Shown one piece after another: positions 1 through 11,983 of a DNA stretch of 64,000 bases; the stretch's first letter is position 1; each line of letters starts with the position of its first letter. The position numbers were made by a program, and so were the translations under genes. The stretch covers positions 434,001-498,000 of the forward strand of contig PCDI01000019.1 in the NCBI GenBank assembly GCA_002778195.1. The letters are read 5' to 3'. The DNA comes from Raffaelea ambrosiae. Lineage: Eukaryota > Ascomycota > Sordariomycetes > Ophiostomatales > Ophiostomataceae. Under the pieces are notes generated by a model, which was given only the letters and a program-made list of their open reading frames with translations, was not told the origin of the DNA and did no database searches.

Positions 1-3000
1 GCGGCGCCGTCCATCTCTCAGCTCGGTCCTGGTGGCCAACCCCTCCCGCAAGCCCCTGGGGCGACTGTCTACACTCCGACTGCCATCCCGGGCACCGAGC
101 TCAACCCCAGAAGTTGCGTCACATGCCGACGGCGCAAAGTGCGCTGCGACAAGCATATGCCATGCTCGAATTGCCGGCGCGCACTGATTCCATGCATATT
201 CCCAGCACCAGAACGGGCACCGCGACGGCCACGGCGGAAGGACCCAAAATCTGTGCGGCCGCAGCAGTCCAGCGAGCGGGAGCTTGAGCTTCTTAAGCGC
301 CTGCGGAAACTGGAGGGCATCGTCGAGGATCTGAGCGGCCAGATCGAATTGGAAGCAACGAGGCAGCCCTCCAGCAACAGCGGCTCTCCAGACACTGCTG
401 CGGGAAGCTTTGGGGTGGGCGATGCGTCTGGTGATGCTGCGGGAAGTCGTCTCTTGGGAGGTTCAAGGAACCGCCCATCGCCAACATCGGGTAGCTTGCA
501 AGCGGGCACGAGTGCAAGTCCGGGTAGACTGGTGGGCGGCAACAACTCCAGTTATGGCATTCTTGTTTCGCACACCAAAGACACGCAAAAACAGCTGGGG
601 AATCTTGTCATCAACGACTATGGCCGGTCACGATATGTCAGCAGTGCATTCTGGAGCAAGATAACTGACGAGGTAAGGGCTTTTTTTCTAGTTGACTTAT
701 TTTTCTGTATTTTGCTGTAACTTCTTGTTTTCCTTTTCCTTTCCATGTTTGTTATTATTGTTTCCTGGATATGAGTTTCCTTTTTTTTTTTTTCTGTTCT
801 GTTGTTTTAGCCCGTTTTCTTTCTACTACTTCGTAAATACGTGAAGCAGCCCCTTGTTCTGTATTTGGCTAACCTAACCGTGGCTTTAAGCTCGACGAGT
901 TGCGTGCAGAGACACAGAGGCTTTCTCAAGGGGAGAGTGACGACTCTGAAGCCGAGAGCCCGGCTCCTAATGAAGCGGAGGACCGACCCGCTGCCGACCA
1001 TCACGCCTTCATATTCGGATACCACTCTGCGTCTGTCGACCTGCGCTCCCTGCACCCACTGCCATCATTAATACCGTACATTTGGCAGGTGTACCAGGAA
1101 AACGTTGATCCATTGGTGAAAATACTTCATATTCCCACAACAAGCAAGTTGATCAGAGACGTGCGTTCCAATCTGGACAACATGTCCCCAGCTGCGGAGG
1201 CCTTAATGTTTGCTATCTACTACGCTGCGGTCAGTTCACTGGACGAACACGAGGTGAGTGCCATGCTTTTCACACATGATTTTCTGGAACGACCCCGGGT
1301 CCTTGGGGTTTCGACATGACTGACAACGCAAAACAGGCACAAACAAACTTTTTGGCCACGAAGGAACTCCTCGTTTCTAAATATCGCTTTGCTCTGGAAC
1401 AAGCTCTGGCAAAAGCCCATTTCTTGGTGTCTTCAGAAATAGTCACTCTACAAGCATTCGTGCTTTACCTTGTTCTCGTCCGCCGCCACGAAGACACAAG
1501 ACTGGCCTGGACCATGACCGGACTGGCTGTCCGTATTTGCCACTCCATTGGTCTGCACCGCGACGGAAGTCATTTTCCTACCCTGAAGCCCTTCGAAGTT
1601 GAGATGCGGCGTCGCTTGTTTTGGTCACTCTGCATCCTCGACATGCGCTCAGCTGAGGACCAGGGAACAGACCTCACCATTGTGGACCATTGCTTCGACA
1701 CCAAATTGCCGCTCAACATCAATGATGCTGACATCAGCCCCGAAAGTACCACGCTCCCCGCTGGACGCGAAGGTGCAACTGACATGACGTTCTCCCTTAT
1801 GCGGTTTGAAATATGTAGGGCTGCCCGTCGCATCCACGCCCTTCACACAGCTGTCGAACCGTCCAACCCGCCCGACTCAGCAACTTCTTTAGAGGACCGT
1901 GAACGCATCATACGGGAGGTCTATGAGCGCGTACAAAATAGCTACCTGAAACGTGTTGATACGGGTGCCAACCCCATGTTCTGGGTGGCTGCCAACATTG
2001 CTCGTATAATCTGCGCAAAAATGACACTCGTTGTCTACCAACCTGTCCTGTTTCCAAGCCCCGGAGGTGAATCTCTGCCTGGCGATTTGCGCGACCGGCT
2101 TCTGTCTGCCGCTACAGAGCTCTTTGAAATCAACAACCTTCTCACCACTGATCCACGAACAAGGCAATGGCGGTGGTTGTTTCAGTCCTACACGCAGTGG
2201 CATGCTGTGGCTTACGCCATGATGGAATCAGCCAAGCGGCCTTGGAGTGCTTCCGTCGAACGTGGATGGGATGCCCTAACAAAATTGATCTCTACGCCGC
2301 AGTCTAGGGATCTGCAAAAGATGGCCATGAACACTGCTGTTTGGCTTCCTTTCAAAATGCTGTACAACAAAGCACGCAAACATCGTGAAGCAGAGATACG
2401 GAGACTAGTGAACAACCCCCAAGACGCAATTTGGCTGGCACAAGAAGACCAAGGGTCCTTAGCACCGGCTCTCTTTTTCTCTCTCCACGAGAATGAAGCC
2501 CAACTTGATTGGAGAAAGAAATGGCTGCAGCTTGTAGGGAACCCGCCCCTGCCCGATAACCCCTATGCCCAGGGCGAACAACAGCAACCAGCAGCTCGTT
2601 CTACATCGGATTCTTCGGGGCAGCCCGGCAAACATGCAACAGACGGAGAACACTTAAAACAAGAGCCATCTTCGCGGACAGCGAATACAGAGAGCAATGC
2701 CCTACTTGACCACGTCTTTACGAAGCCATTTTTTCAACCGTCAGATTTGTGGCCTGTGGCATTTTCTGGGGATGCACTCAAGGAGGCCCCTTCAAGTTTC
2801 GGCGCGTTTGGGAACACCGACATGCCACGCCAAGACGAAACCCTCGCTGCATTTGCCACGAAGTCACCTTCTATCAGGGCCGCAGTTCTGAACACGTCGA
2901 CAGCCCCACCAGATGGCAACGGCCCGCTATCCGACACTCCACTAGTTGACGAAATTGTCAAGGACAATCCGCCCCCCTGGTTGTGGAAGTCGGCCAACCC

Positions 3001-3154
3001 CGAGCCGTCTCCGCAGTTTGCTGGTGTGCTAGACTATGCCGGCGTTATTTCAGACGATATGGACATCAATCTTGACGAGAACTTTGACTGGCAGGATTTT
3101 GGGCAGACATTGGGAGGCTTGGCAAATGGAGTCTGGAGCTCACACGGGTTGTAA
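1..3154 (+). CDS. Zn2Cys6 fungal transcription factor (5' end outside window)
   Basis: Nuclear DNA-binding regulator. The frame is open to the first base, so the start codon lies upstream. Exons: 1-672, 891-1253, 1337-3154 (950 residues visible, all junctions phase 0). A binuclear zinc cluster C-x2-C-x6-C-x5-C-x2-C-x6-C sits at visible residues 39-65 (CVTCRRRKVRC, then CSNC), followed by a basic Arg/Pro stretch and a short coiled coil rich in Glu/Leu/Arg. The second and third exons carry the fungal-specific transcription factor (MHR) domain, recognisable by ENVDPLVKILHIPT and by GLHRDGS followed by RRRLFWSLCILD. The C-terminus is acidic and low complexity, a plausible activation region. The first intron is long (218 nt) and T-rich for this genome. 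The target pathway cannot be told from the sequence; the nearest gene is a phosphate permease but zinc-cluster proteins often regulate distant genes. Confidence 0.93.
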
Positions 3155-4149
3155 CGTTCGGGATAGCAGTTGTGCTGCTGGAGTCAAATGTTTTTTTTCT
3201 AAAAGAAAGCAGCCTTGAAAGTTGATTGCATTGGTGAACCGAATCCCAAGCAGACACGGCAATGAGTATACATGTTTCGCTGTCAAAAAGTCTAGCAGTG
3301 TGACTGTGACGGCCTATCAATGAAAATATGGCCCCACAGATCTCCCTGTTGATTCCCATGATGGGCCTTGCTAACATTTATGACAGCCGTCTCTCAATAT
3401 TGACTATGTCGTTGCTAAGATTCTAGTCTTTCCAGTCGAAAGACTGTAGTAGAGGCTGCCCCGTTGGCGTATTTCTCTGACAAATCTGTCGCTTGATACC
3501 AGCCCTGGGCGGTTTCGATTGAAGAGCGCACCATTATTGCCATTGTAAGGCTATTCGATGCCGACTGCTTTTTGTCTATTGATTTCTAAACAATGACTAC
3601 AGCGTGTGAACATCAGCGCCAGCACCATCGGGCTCATTGGTGGCAATTATCAGCCCTGTTTATAGGGATCGCGACTATGGAGCCGGCTTCTTTTTCTGTC
3701 AAGTCTTCACAACGCATAAACAATGCACTATTATCTTTACTTCTGCCTCAGCGACTACAGCGTAAAGTTCGACTGGCGAGAAATCTCGTCGGATCAAACA
3801 CGGATAATACGAACACAGTCTCTTGGCTGACCGTAGCCGAAGGTGCAACTTTGATAAAAAAGTGGGAGAGTTTTAACAAAAAGAGAGTACTCGTGCGCGG
3901 TATGCGGTAACTATTAACTACTACCCCTTCCTGGCTACTAGGGTTACAATTAACGTCGCACTGCAGCAATCAACGTAAATCAAGCGTCCCAATAAATACG
4001 AAAGTGCTCTCTTGGACTCTGGGATACACAGACTAGTTTCGAAATTTCTATTCTTGTCTGGTGCTTGTTGGTGGTGAATGGTGCTGGAAGCGTGATGCAA
4101 TTGAGAATGAAATTGCCACTATTCGTCGACGATTTAATATCGGACTGAG

Positions 4150-4155
4150 CACGTG
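4150..4155. promoter_or_regulatory. CACGTG E-box upstream of phosphate permease
   Basis: A perfect CACGTG palindrome about 700 bp before the permease start. CACGTG is the core site of the Pho4/NUC-1 bHLH regulators of phosphate genes. About 16 such sites are expected by chance in 64 kb, so a single copy proves little; the recurrence near both phosphate genes is the argument. Confidence 0.4.
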
Positions 4156-4242
4156 CGCCAGCACTCGAAGTATGCCGTTGCCCAGGCCTAGTTCTTGAAT
4201 TGGAGGGTGATCTAGAAGCTTGCTTCGCAGGGCCGTGTCCAC

Positions 4243-4248
4243 CACGTG
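4243..4248. promoter_or_regulatory. Second CACGTG E-box upstream of phosphate permease
   Basis: Second perfect CACGTG, 88 bp after the end of the first and about 610 bp before the permease start; two sites within 100 bp fit a Pho4/NUC-1-type upstream activating region. Confidence 0.42.
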
Positions 4249-4745
4249 GGCGATCCGGAAAATCCTATTGGGAGACGGGTATTAAACGCCAAGCTGCAAG
4301 CCAAGCTCCGCCAAGAGCCTCATCCTTCACAAATGGCACACGCCTTAATCCATATAAGAGCAATCGACTGCCCTGCCAAGCAGATTCGTGTCCCTCTCAA
4401 AGGATTAGGAGACACAAGTCTGCAAATGACGAGAAAACCAACACACTACCAAGAAATTCCAAGAGAATCCAAGATAGCCAAGGATTCTACTGCCACACAG
4501 CGAACACAAATGATATGTGCCAGTCCAAGAAACGTGGGCTTGGCTGCCAGGACGTCTGTTCCAATACAGGAAAAGACTCCATGAAGCATACCCGCACCTT
4601 CGACCGACTGTGGCAGTCGTTGCAAGATCTGGCCCGGCGTCGGTGACAAAAGTGGACAGGGAAAAATCGAGTGTAGCGCGTAAGCAAAGGATGGTCTGAA
4701 GAGACGCAAAGCGGCTACAAGAGGAAGTGTCTAGAGAGGAGTTCC

Positions 4746-4752
4746 ATATAAA
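4746..4752 (+). promoter_or_regulatory. TATA-like box of phosphate permease
   Basis: ATATAAA lies about 105 bp before the chosen ATG at 4858, a normal spacing for a strongly regulated fungal gene. It supports starting translation at 4858. Confidence 0.45.
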
Positions 4753-4857
4753 ATCGAGCCCCCCAGTTCTCAACAATCCCTCGGGTTCATTTTGTCAATG
4801 GTCCCTTATCTGCCACACCTAAGTATCGAGTCACCTGTGTCCTCGTCAGCCGCCAAG

Positions 4858-6817
4858 ATGCCCGTCCTTCACGAGTATGACTACATTTTTGCCATAGGCA
4901 CTCTGTTTGCCATGCTTGATGCCTACAACAACGGTGCCAGTAAGTTTGGGAGAACTTCAGTCCGCCCACACAAAATAACCCGGATTTCAGTTCGGCATGT
5001 TGCTTACCAGATTTCGTTTCCTCGCTACAGATGATGTTGCCAACGCGTGGGCAACAAGTGTCTCGTCCCGCTCCATAACATACCAGCAGGCGATGGTTCT
5101 TGGTACGGTATTCGAAATGGTGGGTGCCATTACTGTAGGTGCTCGCACAGCAGATACAATCAAGAACGGCATTATCCCCAACTCGGCTTTCCAGAACAAC
5201 GCCGGTGTCCAGATGCTGGCATTCACATGTGCTCTTGCTGCCGCATCTTCATGGGTGATGTGGTGTACGAAACACTCCGCCCACGTCTCGTCGACATACT
5301 CGCTTGTATCTGCCGTTGCGGGTGTTGGCGTTGCGACTGTCGGTGCATCCAAGGTCCAATGGGGATGGAATGATGGAAAGGGTCTCGGCGCCATTTTCGC
5401 CGGACTGGGTATGGCGCCTGCTATCTCAGCTTGCTTCGGTGCCATCATTTTCATGCTCATCAAGACGATCGTCCACATGCGCAAGAACCCAGTGCCATGG
5501 GGTGTCTGGTCGTCTCCCTTCTTCTTCCTCATTGCCGGCACCGTCTGTACACTCTCCATCGTTTACAAAGGCTCTCCCAACCTTGGTCTGAGCAAGAAGC
5601 CCGGCTGGTGGATTGCAGCCGTCGTCCTGGGTACCGGTGCTGGTCTGGCATTACTGTCTGCGCTCTTCTTTGTGCCCTATGTTCACGCTAGGATTGTCAA
5701 GAAGGACTACACAGTCAAGTGGTGGATGTTCATCTATGGCCCTCTCCTCTTCCAGCGCCAACCGCCCTCAGACGCCGAGACGGCCAAGGTCCCCAACTAC
5801 GCCGTTGTCCAGGAGGAGGAGGATGTGGTGCTTGAACACGGTGTAGTCCACGACGACGAGAAGACCAGCGACATTGGCAAGGGAAGTGACAGCGGCAATG
5901 ACAACGAGAAAGCGCTGGTCTCGTCTGAAGTCACTCAGGATACCTATAAGCAGCGCATGGTGGACGGACAGGCCCGCTTCCATGCCAAACTCCGCCAGAA
6001 GCGCGGCCCTCTGGGGTGGGCCATGCGCACTCTTCATGAGAATCCCATGGGAGCTGGCCAGATCTATGAGCGCCACAACATTGTTACTCTTTTCAAGCGC
6101 ATCCCGGCTATGATTGTTGTCGGTCTTCTCTACGGTCTCCACTACGACATACACGCAGCGCAAACTGGTATTCATGGTACCCCTGATGGCGAGCGCATGG
6201 CCCGTGTCTATAACATGGCCAAGAAGTACCCGAATGAGGTGGAGCATCTGTACTCCTTCGTCCAGGTACTTACGGCGTGCACGGCATCCTTTGCCCATGG
6301 CGCCAACGATATTGGAAACTCCGTCGGTCCTTGGGCAGTGATCTACTCTGCGTGGCATTCCGGCACCGCTGCTGCTTCCAAGGCACCCGTCCCAGTCTGG
6401 CAGCTGGCCGTTCTGTCGGCCATGATTTCGATTGGCCTGGCCACCTACGGCTACAACATTATGAAGGGTACGTAACCATCCATCTACCGCAAGAAACATA
6501 ACTAGTTACTAACTAAACATTTGTCAAAAGTCATGGGAAACAAAATCACGTATCACTCGCCTAGTCGTGGCTGCTCCATGGAGATGGGTGCAGCCATCAC
6601 CGTGCTTATCTTCTCGCAGTACTCCCTGCCAGTTTCGACCTCAATGTGCATCACCGGTGCGACCGTTGGTGTCGGCCTCTGTAACGGTACATTCAAGGCT
6701 GTGAACTGGCAGCGAGTCACCCTCCTGCTCATCTCCTGGATCGCCACTATCCCTGTTGCTGGTACCCTGGGTGGCTGTCTCATGGGCCTTTTCCTGAATG
6801 CCCCCCACTTCCTGTAA
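4858..6817 (+). CDS. pho-4: Phosphate-repressible Na+/phosphate symporter (PiT family)
   Basis: Plasma-membrane high-affinity phosphate uptake coupled to sodium, family of Neurospora PHO-4 and yeast Pho89. Exons 4858-4939, 5031-6467, 6531-6817 give 601 residues, normal for the family. The N-terminal GANDVANAWATS motif (about residue 26, spanning the first splice junction) and the C-terminal GANDIGNSVGPW motif (about residue 451) are the two PiT signature repeats, lying in inverted-topology membrane halves joined by a long charged cytosolic loop (about residues 240-370). Start chosen at 4858 because MPVLHEYDYIFAIGTLF matches the family's usual N-terminus; an in-frame upstream ATG at 4798 would only add a nonconserved leader. 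The gene converges on a phospholipase C-type phosphoesterase, which fits a phosphate-acquisition neighbourhood. Confidence 0.95.
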
Positions 6818-7247
6818 GATCGTTGCAACGGGGAACCCTCTTTCTCGTCTGCAGGACGTTTCTCTGAACTTCTCGGCGTTGCCAAAAATACCTTCTCTTA
6901 CAGTCGTGTATTACTATGTCCTTTTCTTTTAGCCTCTGTTGTATATTTAATTAAAGTATTGACTTTCTTGCTTGCCAGTATGAACGTGCACAGTATAACA
7001 ATATAGGTGTATCCCAAGGACTGAAGTAGACTCGGAAGTGGAATTAGTATCAGTGTTGTCTGGCGTGAGAAGCTCTCAACGAGCCGCTGCATTGCGCAAG
7101 ACTGTTATAGAAAAGACTAGTGGGCTATATTACACGTAGTCACTTATTTCAGAACTACGGAGAATCAGAATATAGCATGATCAGATGTTGGTTCAGCTAT
7201 TTAATAGCGTACTACTATGAGGAATGGGTAGCCCTCATGCGGTCGCT
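6818..7247. other. Convergent 3' flanks of permease and phosphoesterase
   Basis: About 430 bp, AT-rich, with polyadenylation-like ATTAAAG and AT stretches from both sides; no gene seen. Confidence 0.5.
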
Positions 7248-9266
7248 TTAATTGTGGTAGGTTACACTGTAGGCCTTCCAGTATGTAGCTTCTGAGTCCC
7301 AGACGGTCTGCTGGCCCGCAGACGACAACCAGGCACCGCACCCATTCTTGAACGCATAGCCTTTGCCTGGCGCAAAGGAAATATTGAACAGTCCTGCCTT
7401 GGACGACTCGGACGTAAGTTTGCCGCTCGAAGTTAGATAACGCCCATCAAATGCGCTGCTGATGCTAAACTGGTTCGAGCCAACTTCGGCGACATGCACA
7501 ACCCATCGCTGGTCCTTCTGACTGTGGCTGTCCGTGGCGGCAGTCAGCACAGGGCGGATGGTAGTAGAGTCGGAAGTGCCGCTTGCGGGATTGGCGAGTG
7601 CAACGGTGCCTGTCTCGAATACAAGATATCGTCCTTCAGTGAGCTGACCTCGAACTGGTTTGAATCCCTCCTCAGACAGGCTTGGTACATCATCAACAGA
7701 ACCGGCCTGACCCGAATAGGGAACAGTGGGACGTTGACTGGGATAAATAGACTCGCAGTACGGTGCTCCATTGTACGAGCCGGCGGAATTGGTATGGGGG
7801 GGAATTGCGTATGGAAGCTCAGGAAGACTGTAGTCCGGGCTGTCAAAATCGAAGGCAGCTGTCAGGTCTGACATATGGCTTCGTCGCCAAGCAGGCATTT
7901 CCGGCGTTTCGACGTCGTATCCCTTCGCAGCCAGCCATTTTTCGACAAACATAATCTGAGAGTTGTGATCGGCATGCTCCGTGAAGACACGGCCACCGCG
8001 GGTCCAGGGGGAAACGATAGTGAATGGAACCCGGAAGCCGGGACCGCTGTAGACCAAGCCCTGGCCTGCCCAAGGGTCGTTCAGGTACTCACCAACAGTT
8101 CCGTTTGGAGAATGATAGGGAACGACATGGTCACCAAAGCCACCAGTCTCGTCATACGAGATCAGAAGGGCGGTGCGGTTGTAGGCCGGAGAATTAATCA
8201 CCGCCTCCACCACCTTCTTCTGCAACCAAGCACCATCGCGCGGAGAGTAAGGAGGATGTTCTGAGAGCTCTGTGGGGCCAACAATGTAGGACACAGTTGG
8301 GAGAGTTCCGTTCGCAGCGGCATGATAGAACGTGTCCAGGCTCAGGCCCTTCATACCGCGAGTGTAAAGGCTCGTGGATTTACCTGCAGATTGGAACTGC
8401 TCGAACCAGGCATATGGGTTGTCGTCAAAGTTGTCCGAGTCCTGGTACACCTGCCACGTCACATTCTGGGCCTCATAGATCTCGCCAGCGGTCGTCCACT
8501 TGAGCGGATAGCAGTTAATGCCATCGCTGTCGCAGCCAGGACTCTCGTTGTTATCAATGTACGGATACCCGCCTTCGGACTCACTCTGCGGCGAGCCAGG
8601 CACGTTTATGCTGCCCGAAATCCAGGTCACCCGGTTAGGATTTGTCGAGGCGATGACGGATTCCTAAATTCGCGGTTCGTCAGCACACATGGGTCTCACC
8701 GCTTCCTCGGACCACAGTGCACCGGTTCGTTCATCGCGTACCTGGTACATGTCGGCTATTGTCCAACCATCTGCAATCGCAAACTGGACTGGGATGTCGC
8801 TTCTCTGGAAGTGCGCCCAGCTCCATGCAGTGTTGTTTGTGACCCAGTGATTGTTAAGCCCATGATTCAGAGCACGTTGGTTGGGAGACCAGCCGTTGCT
8901 ACCCGCCACCATACACTGGGTGGCGTTGAGCCAGGTACCACCAAGATAGTTCAAATACCAGGGATTCAGATACCTGTCGCCGCCGGCCTCCTGCTTCCAG
9001 ACAGACCGGTCGCCGTTCAACTGCACATTGGGGTCCGAGAACCCACGAACGCCTGGCATTGTGCCATAGTAGTGGTCGAAAGCTCTGTTCTCTGTTGGCA
9101 GAATCAGTTTCTAGACCGCAAAGTGTGGAGATGATGGCAGTGGAATTCTCATACCCTGCATGAACAGGACGACATGGTCAATGTCTGCCAGCGACCCAGC
9201 TGATGCAATGCCGGCCAGAGACACGGCATACGCAGCCTGCATAGCAATCTTGGACTGAACGACCAT
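7248..9266 (-). CDS. Secreted phospholipase C / phosphoesterase family protein (PF04185-type)
   Basis: Likely hydrolyses phosphodiester or phosphomonoester bonds in phospholipids outside the cell, related to bacterial non-haemolytic phospholipase C and acid phosphatase AcpA. Exons on the minus strand: 9155-9266, 8742-9091, 7248-8663 (625 residues). The start gives MVVQSKIAMQAAYAVSLAG, a plausible signal peptide. The catalytic N-terminal motif ENRAFDHYYGTMPGVRGF is formed across the first splice junction; later family motifs include ISYDETGGFGDHVVPY and FVEKWLAAKG. A C-terminal beta-rich domain (about residues 480-625) is typical of PLC-type members. Several N-x-S/T sites fit secretion. It converges on the phosphate permease and has a CACGTG box 135 bp upstream, so a role in releasing phosphate from organic sources is likely. 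Substrate preference cannot be read from sequence. Confidence 0.92.
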
Positions 9267-9986
9267 TGTGCCAGTTCGGAGAAATATGTCCTATGGTGCA
9301 CACCCTCTTCTTGGATTTTTTACTGAACTGAATAACAGGGAGGGATCGAGAACCAGCGCAGCTCCGTACATATGTGACCCCAGCAGGGCATTTCGGCTCC
9401 CACGTGTTTCTGGCAACCCGAGTGAAAAGGCAGAGCGAACGGTGCTGTACCCACCATGTTGGTAACCGTCAGCGACTGGCACACATGTGGTTGAGGCATT
9501 GGACCTTGAATGGCACAATGGTGAAAAGCTAGAAGCAATTGCAGGGACACGTTGAGCACGTCTCCACCGGCAAGCGCCGATGCGCGCAAATGAGGACTCG
9601 TGAATTACAGAGCCCTAACTGCTCCGCACACCGAGAGTGGAGCTGACTGGTCTCAAAAGCTTCTGGATGGTGCAAGACAGCCAATTAACAGTGGCCAACT
9701 AGCCTCGTGCTCGTCGAGTATCTACGACCCTGCCAAAGGCACATTTTAAAGTGTCCTGAGGCACAGGATTAATGGGGACCCCTAATGTACTTGCAAGGAT
9801 GGACAACCTGAATATCAAGCAAATACAGTCAAAGATGAGCGACTCGCAAGTTCAATTTGCGAGCGATGTTTACGCTCTCCCTTCATCGACGGTTCTGTGG
9901 CACTGCCAGCCGAATTTGAATTCCGGCTTGTTACCTAAGCATCAAGTGATCCTATTAGGACGACGCTGCTGCCCCAGTAACACCAT
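9267..9986. other. Divergent promoter region: phosphoesterase / multicopper oxidase
   Basis: About 720 bp between divergently transcribed genes. Contains one CACGTG on the phosphoesterase side; no coding sequence recognised. Confidence 0.5.
9401..9406. promoter_or_regulatory. CACGTG E-box upstream of phosphoesterase
   Basis: Perfect CACGTG about 135 bp before the phosphoesterase start. With the two sites before the phosphate permease it suggests shared Pho4/NUC-1-type control. Confidence 0.42.
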
Positions 9987-11983
9987 ATGGCTCGTCGTCA
10001 CCGATCGTGGTCTAAATTGTGGAATCTGGATAGCCCAGGCTGTCGTTCACCTTATTCTCATTATTTCCTATCCCCTCGAATTCCTAAAATCCTTGCTGCC
10101 GTGCTTCTTATTTTCGGATTTGTCTATGCAATTACCCTCTCATCCTCTTCCGTATGGACATACTGGGAAAGAAAACGAGAACCAAACTTTTCCAACCCAC
10201 AATCTAGCTCTATTGGAATTTCCCTCCATCCGCAGGAGCATATTTGGAGGAAGCCAAGAACAACACGCCTAGTTTGGGCTGTGTCCTCTGGGGTGCGATC
10301 CCCAGACGGAGTGGAAAAGGCGGTCTTCTTGGTCAATGGTGAGTCAAAGGCAAAGTTCCAACAGAGATCCGCTTGCTGCCAGCAGAACTGACAAGAGACA
10401 GACCAATTTCCAGGGCCTACCATAGAGGCCCGATCTGGCGATGAACTGATTGTCCAAGTTCAAAACAACTTGGAAGGCGATGGCGTGTCGATACACTGGC
10501 ATGGTCTTCGTATGCTCGACCAGAACCTGATGGATGGTGCAGTTGGTGTAACCCAGTGCCCAATCCCACCAGGTGGCAACTTTACCTACCATTTCACGAT
10601 CGGTGAAGACGAACATGGAACATTCTGGTGGCATAGCCATGCCGGAGGGCAGAGATCTGATGGCCTGTTCGGTGGTCTTATTGTCCACCAGCCCCAATCT
10701 CAGCCTAGCTCATTGGCTTTGCCTTACGATGAAGAGATGCTGCTTATGGTAGGGGATTGGTTCCATGCTTCAGCTGCCGATACACTGACTTGGTACAGGG
10801 GATACGAACACTTTGGTGCTGAACCTGTTCCGGATTCTATTCTGATAAATGGGAGAGGTCGGTTCAACTGTTCTATGGCTGTGCCCGCTCGGCCACTAAA
10901 CTGCACGGAGGTGGCACGCACTGCTATGGCGATCAATTCAAGTGGCATCCCGAGGAGATCACGATGGAGGGTCATCAACACCGGTTCCATTTCTGGGATC
11001 AGTCTGTCAATGACTGGAGCAGCGTTTACTCCTATTGAAGTTGACGGAGGGCACGGAGTTGCCCCAATCTCAGGCTCGGGTATCGGCGTGCTGCATCCCG
11101 GAGAAAGGGTGGACATTTTGGTGACAGCAGAGACGATTAGCCAAGGTGCTACTTTCATTGTCTCGCTCGATGACGAGTAGGTAAAAGGACCGTTGAATTT
11201 CAACGTTTGGCTCAGTCTAACCCCAGTCGTAGAAACTTCCGATACATGAATCCAACTCTGCAGAGCAGTCAATCTTTTCCAATGACCCACGACACGGATT
11301 CAGGCGACCATGTCACCGCGCAGTCTTTACAGATGGTCGATGTGGTCAATCTGAGCAACTTGACAGCTATTGAAAGCGTTCCAGCAACGCACTGGCCAAC
11401 GAAAGCATCGCAAATACTTGTTGTTTACGCGAAAGTCAACATCCTCAGCAAGTTCAATAACATGCCCAAAGGATATATGAATCATTCGTCATGGGAGCCT
11501 CAGCTACCACCGCTTTTGTCGTTGAATAGAACATTCTGGGATGAAAACCAATTTGTTCCATTTATCGAAGCTGCGGAATCGACAAATCAGTCCCAATGGG
11601 TGGATCTCGTCATAAACAACCTCGACGATGGTTCCCACCCCTTCCATCTCCATGGCCACTCATTTTATGTGTTATCCACGTTTAAATCTGATGTACGAGA
11701 TGGGTGGGGCAGTTACAATCCCTCTGAAGACGCCAGTTCACCAGGAGACATCAATATTGCGAACCCGGTGCAGAAAGACACTGTTATAGTGCCGCGACGA
11801 GGACATGTCATCATTCGGTTTCTGGCAGACAATCCTGGTCTTTGGATGCTCCACTGCCATATGAGTGTTCACCTCGGAAGTGGGATATCTATGGTCTTGC
11901 ATATCGGATCACCGGAGGACAAGGGACACTTGCATAGCAGCAGGCCAGAGGCTGCTTCATTATGTCTAGAGCAAAGCCAATAA
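9987..11983 (+). CDS. Membrane-anchored multicopper oxidase (laccase-like)
   Basis: Oxidises phenols, pigment precursors or metals with reduction of oxygen to water. Exons 9987-10338, 10414-11176, 11233-11983 (621 residues). The second intron uses donor GTAGGT inside what otherwise reads as a stop, joining SLDDE to NFRYMNPTLQ, a junction conserved in fungal laccases. All four copper motifs are present: HWHG, HSH in FWWHSHAGG, HPFHLHGH, and HCHMSVH. The position of the type-1 axial residue is isoleucine (HLGSGI) where Leu, Met or Phe is usual. Instead of a cleavable signal peptide there is a basic N-terminus (MARRHRSWSK) and one hydrophobic segment at about residues 35-51, so a type II membrane anchor facing the lumen or cell exterior is likely. 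Related to the Abr1/Fet3-like ascomycete branch; substrate unknown. Confidence 0.9.

Larger units (their letters stand above)
3155..4857. other. Intergenic: TF 3' flank and phosphate permease promoter
   Basis: About 1.7 kb without a convincing gene. The short open frames here have no recognisable domain and no consistent intron structure. The right half holds two CACGTG boxes and a TATA-like element upstream of the permease (listed separately). Confidence 0.6.
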
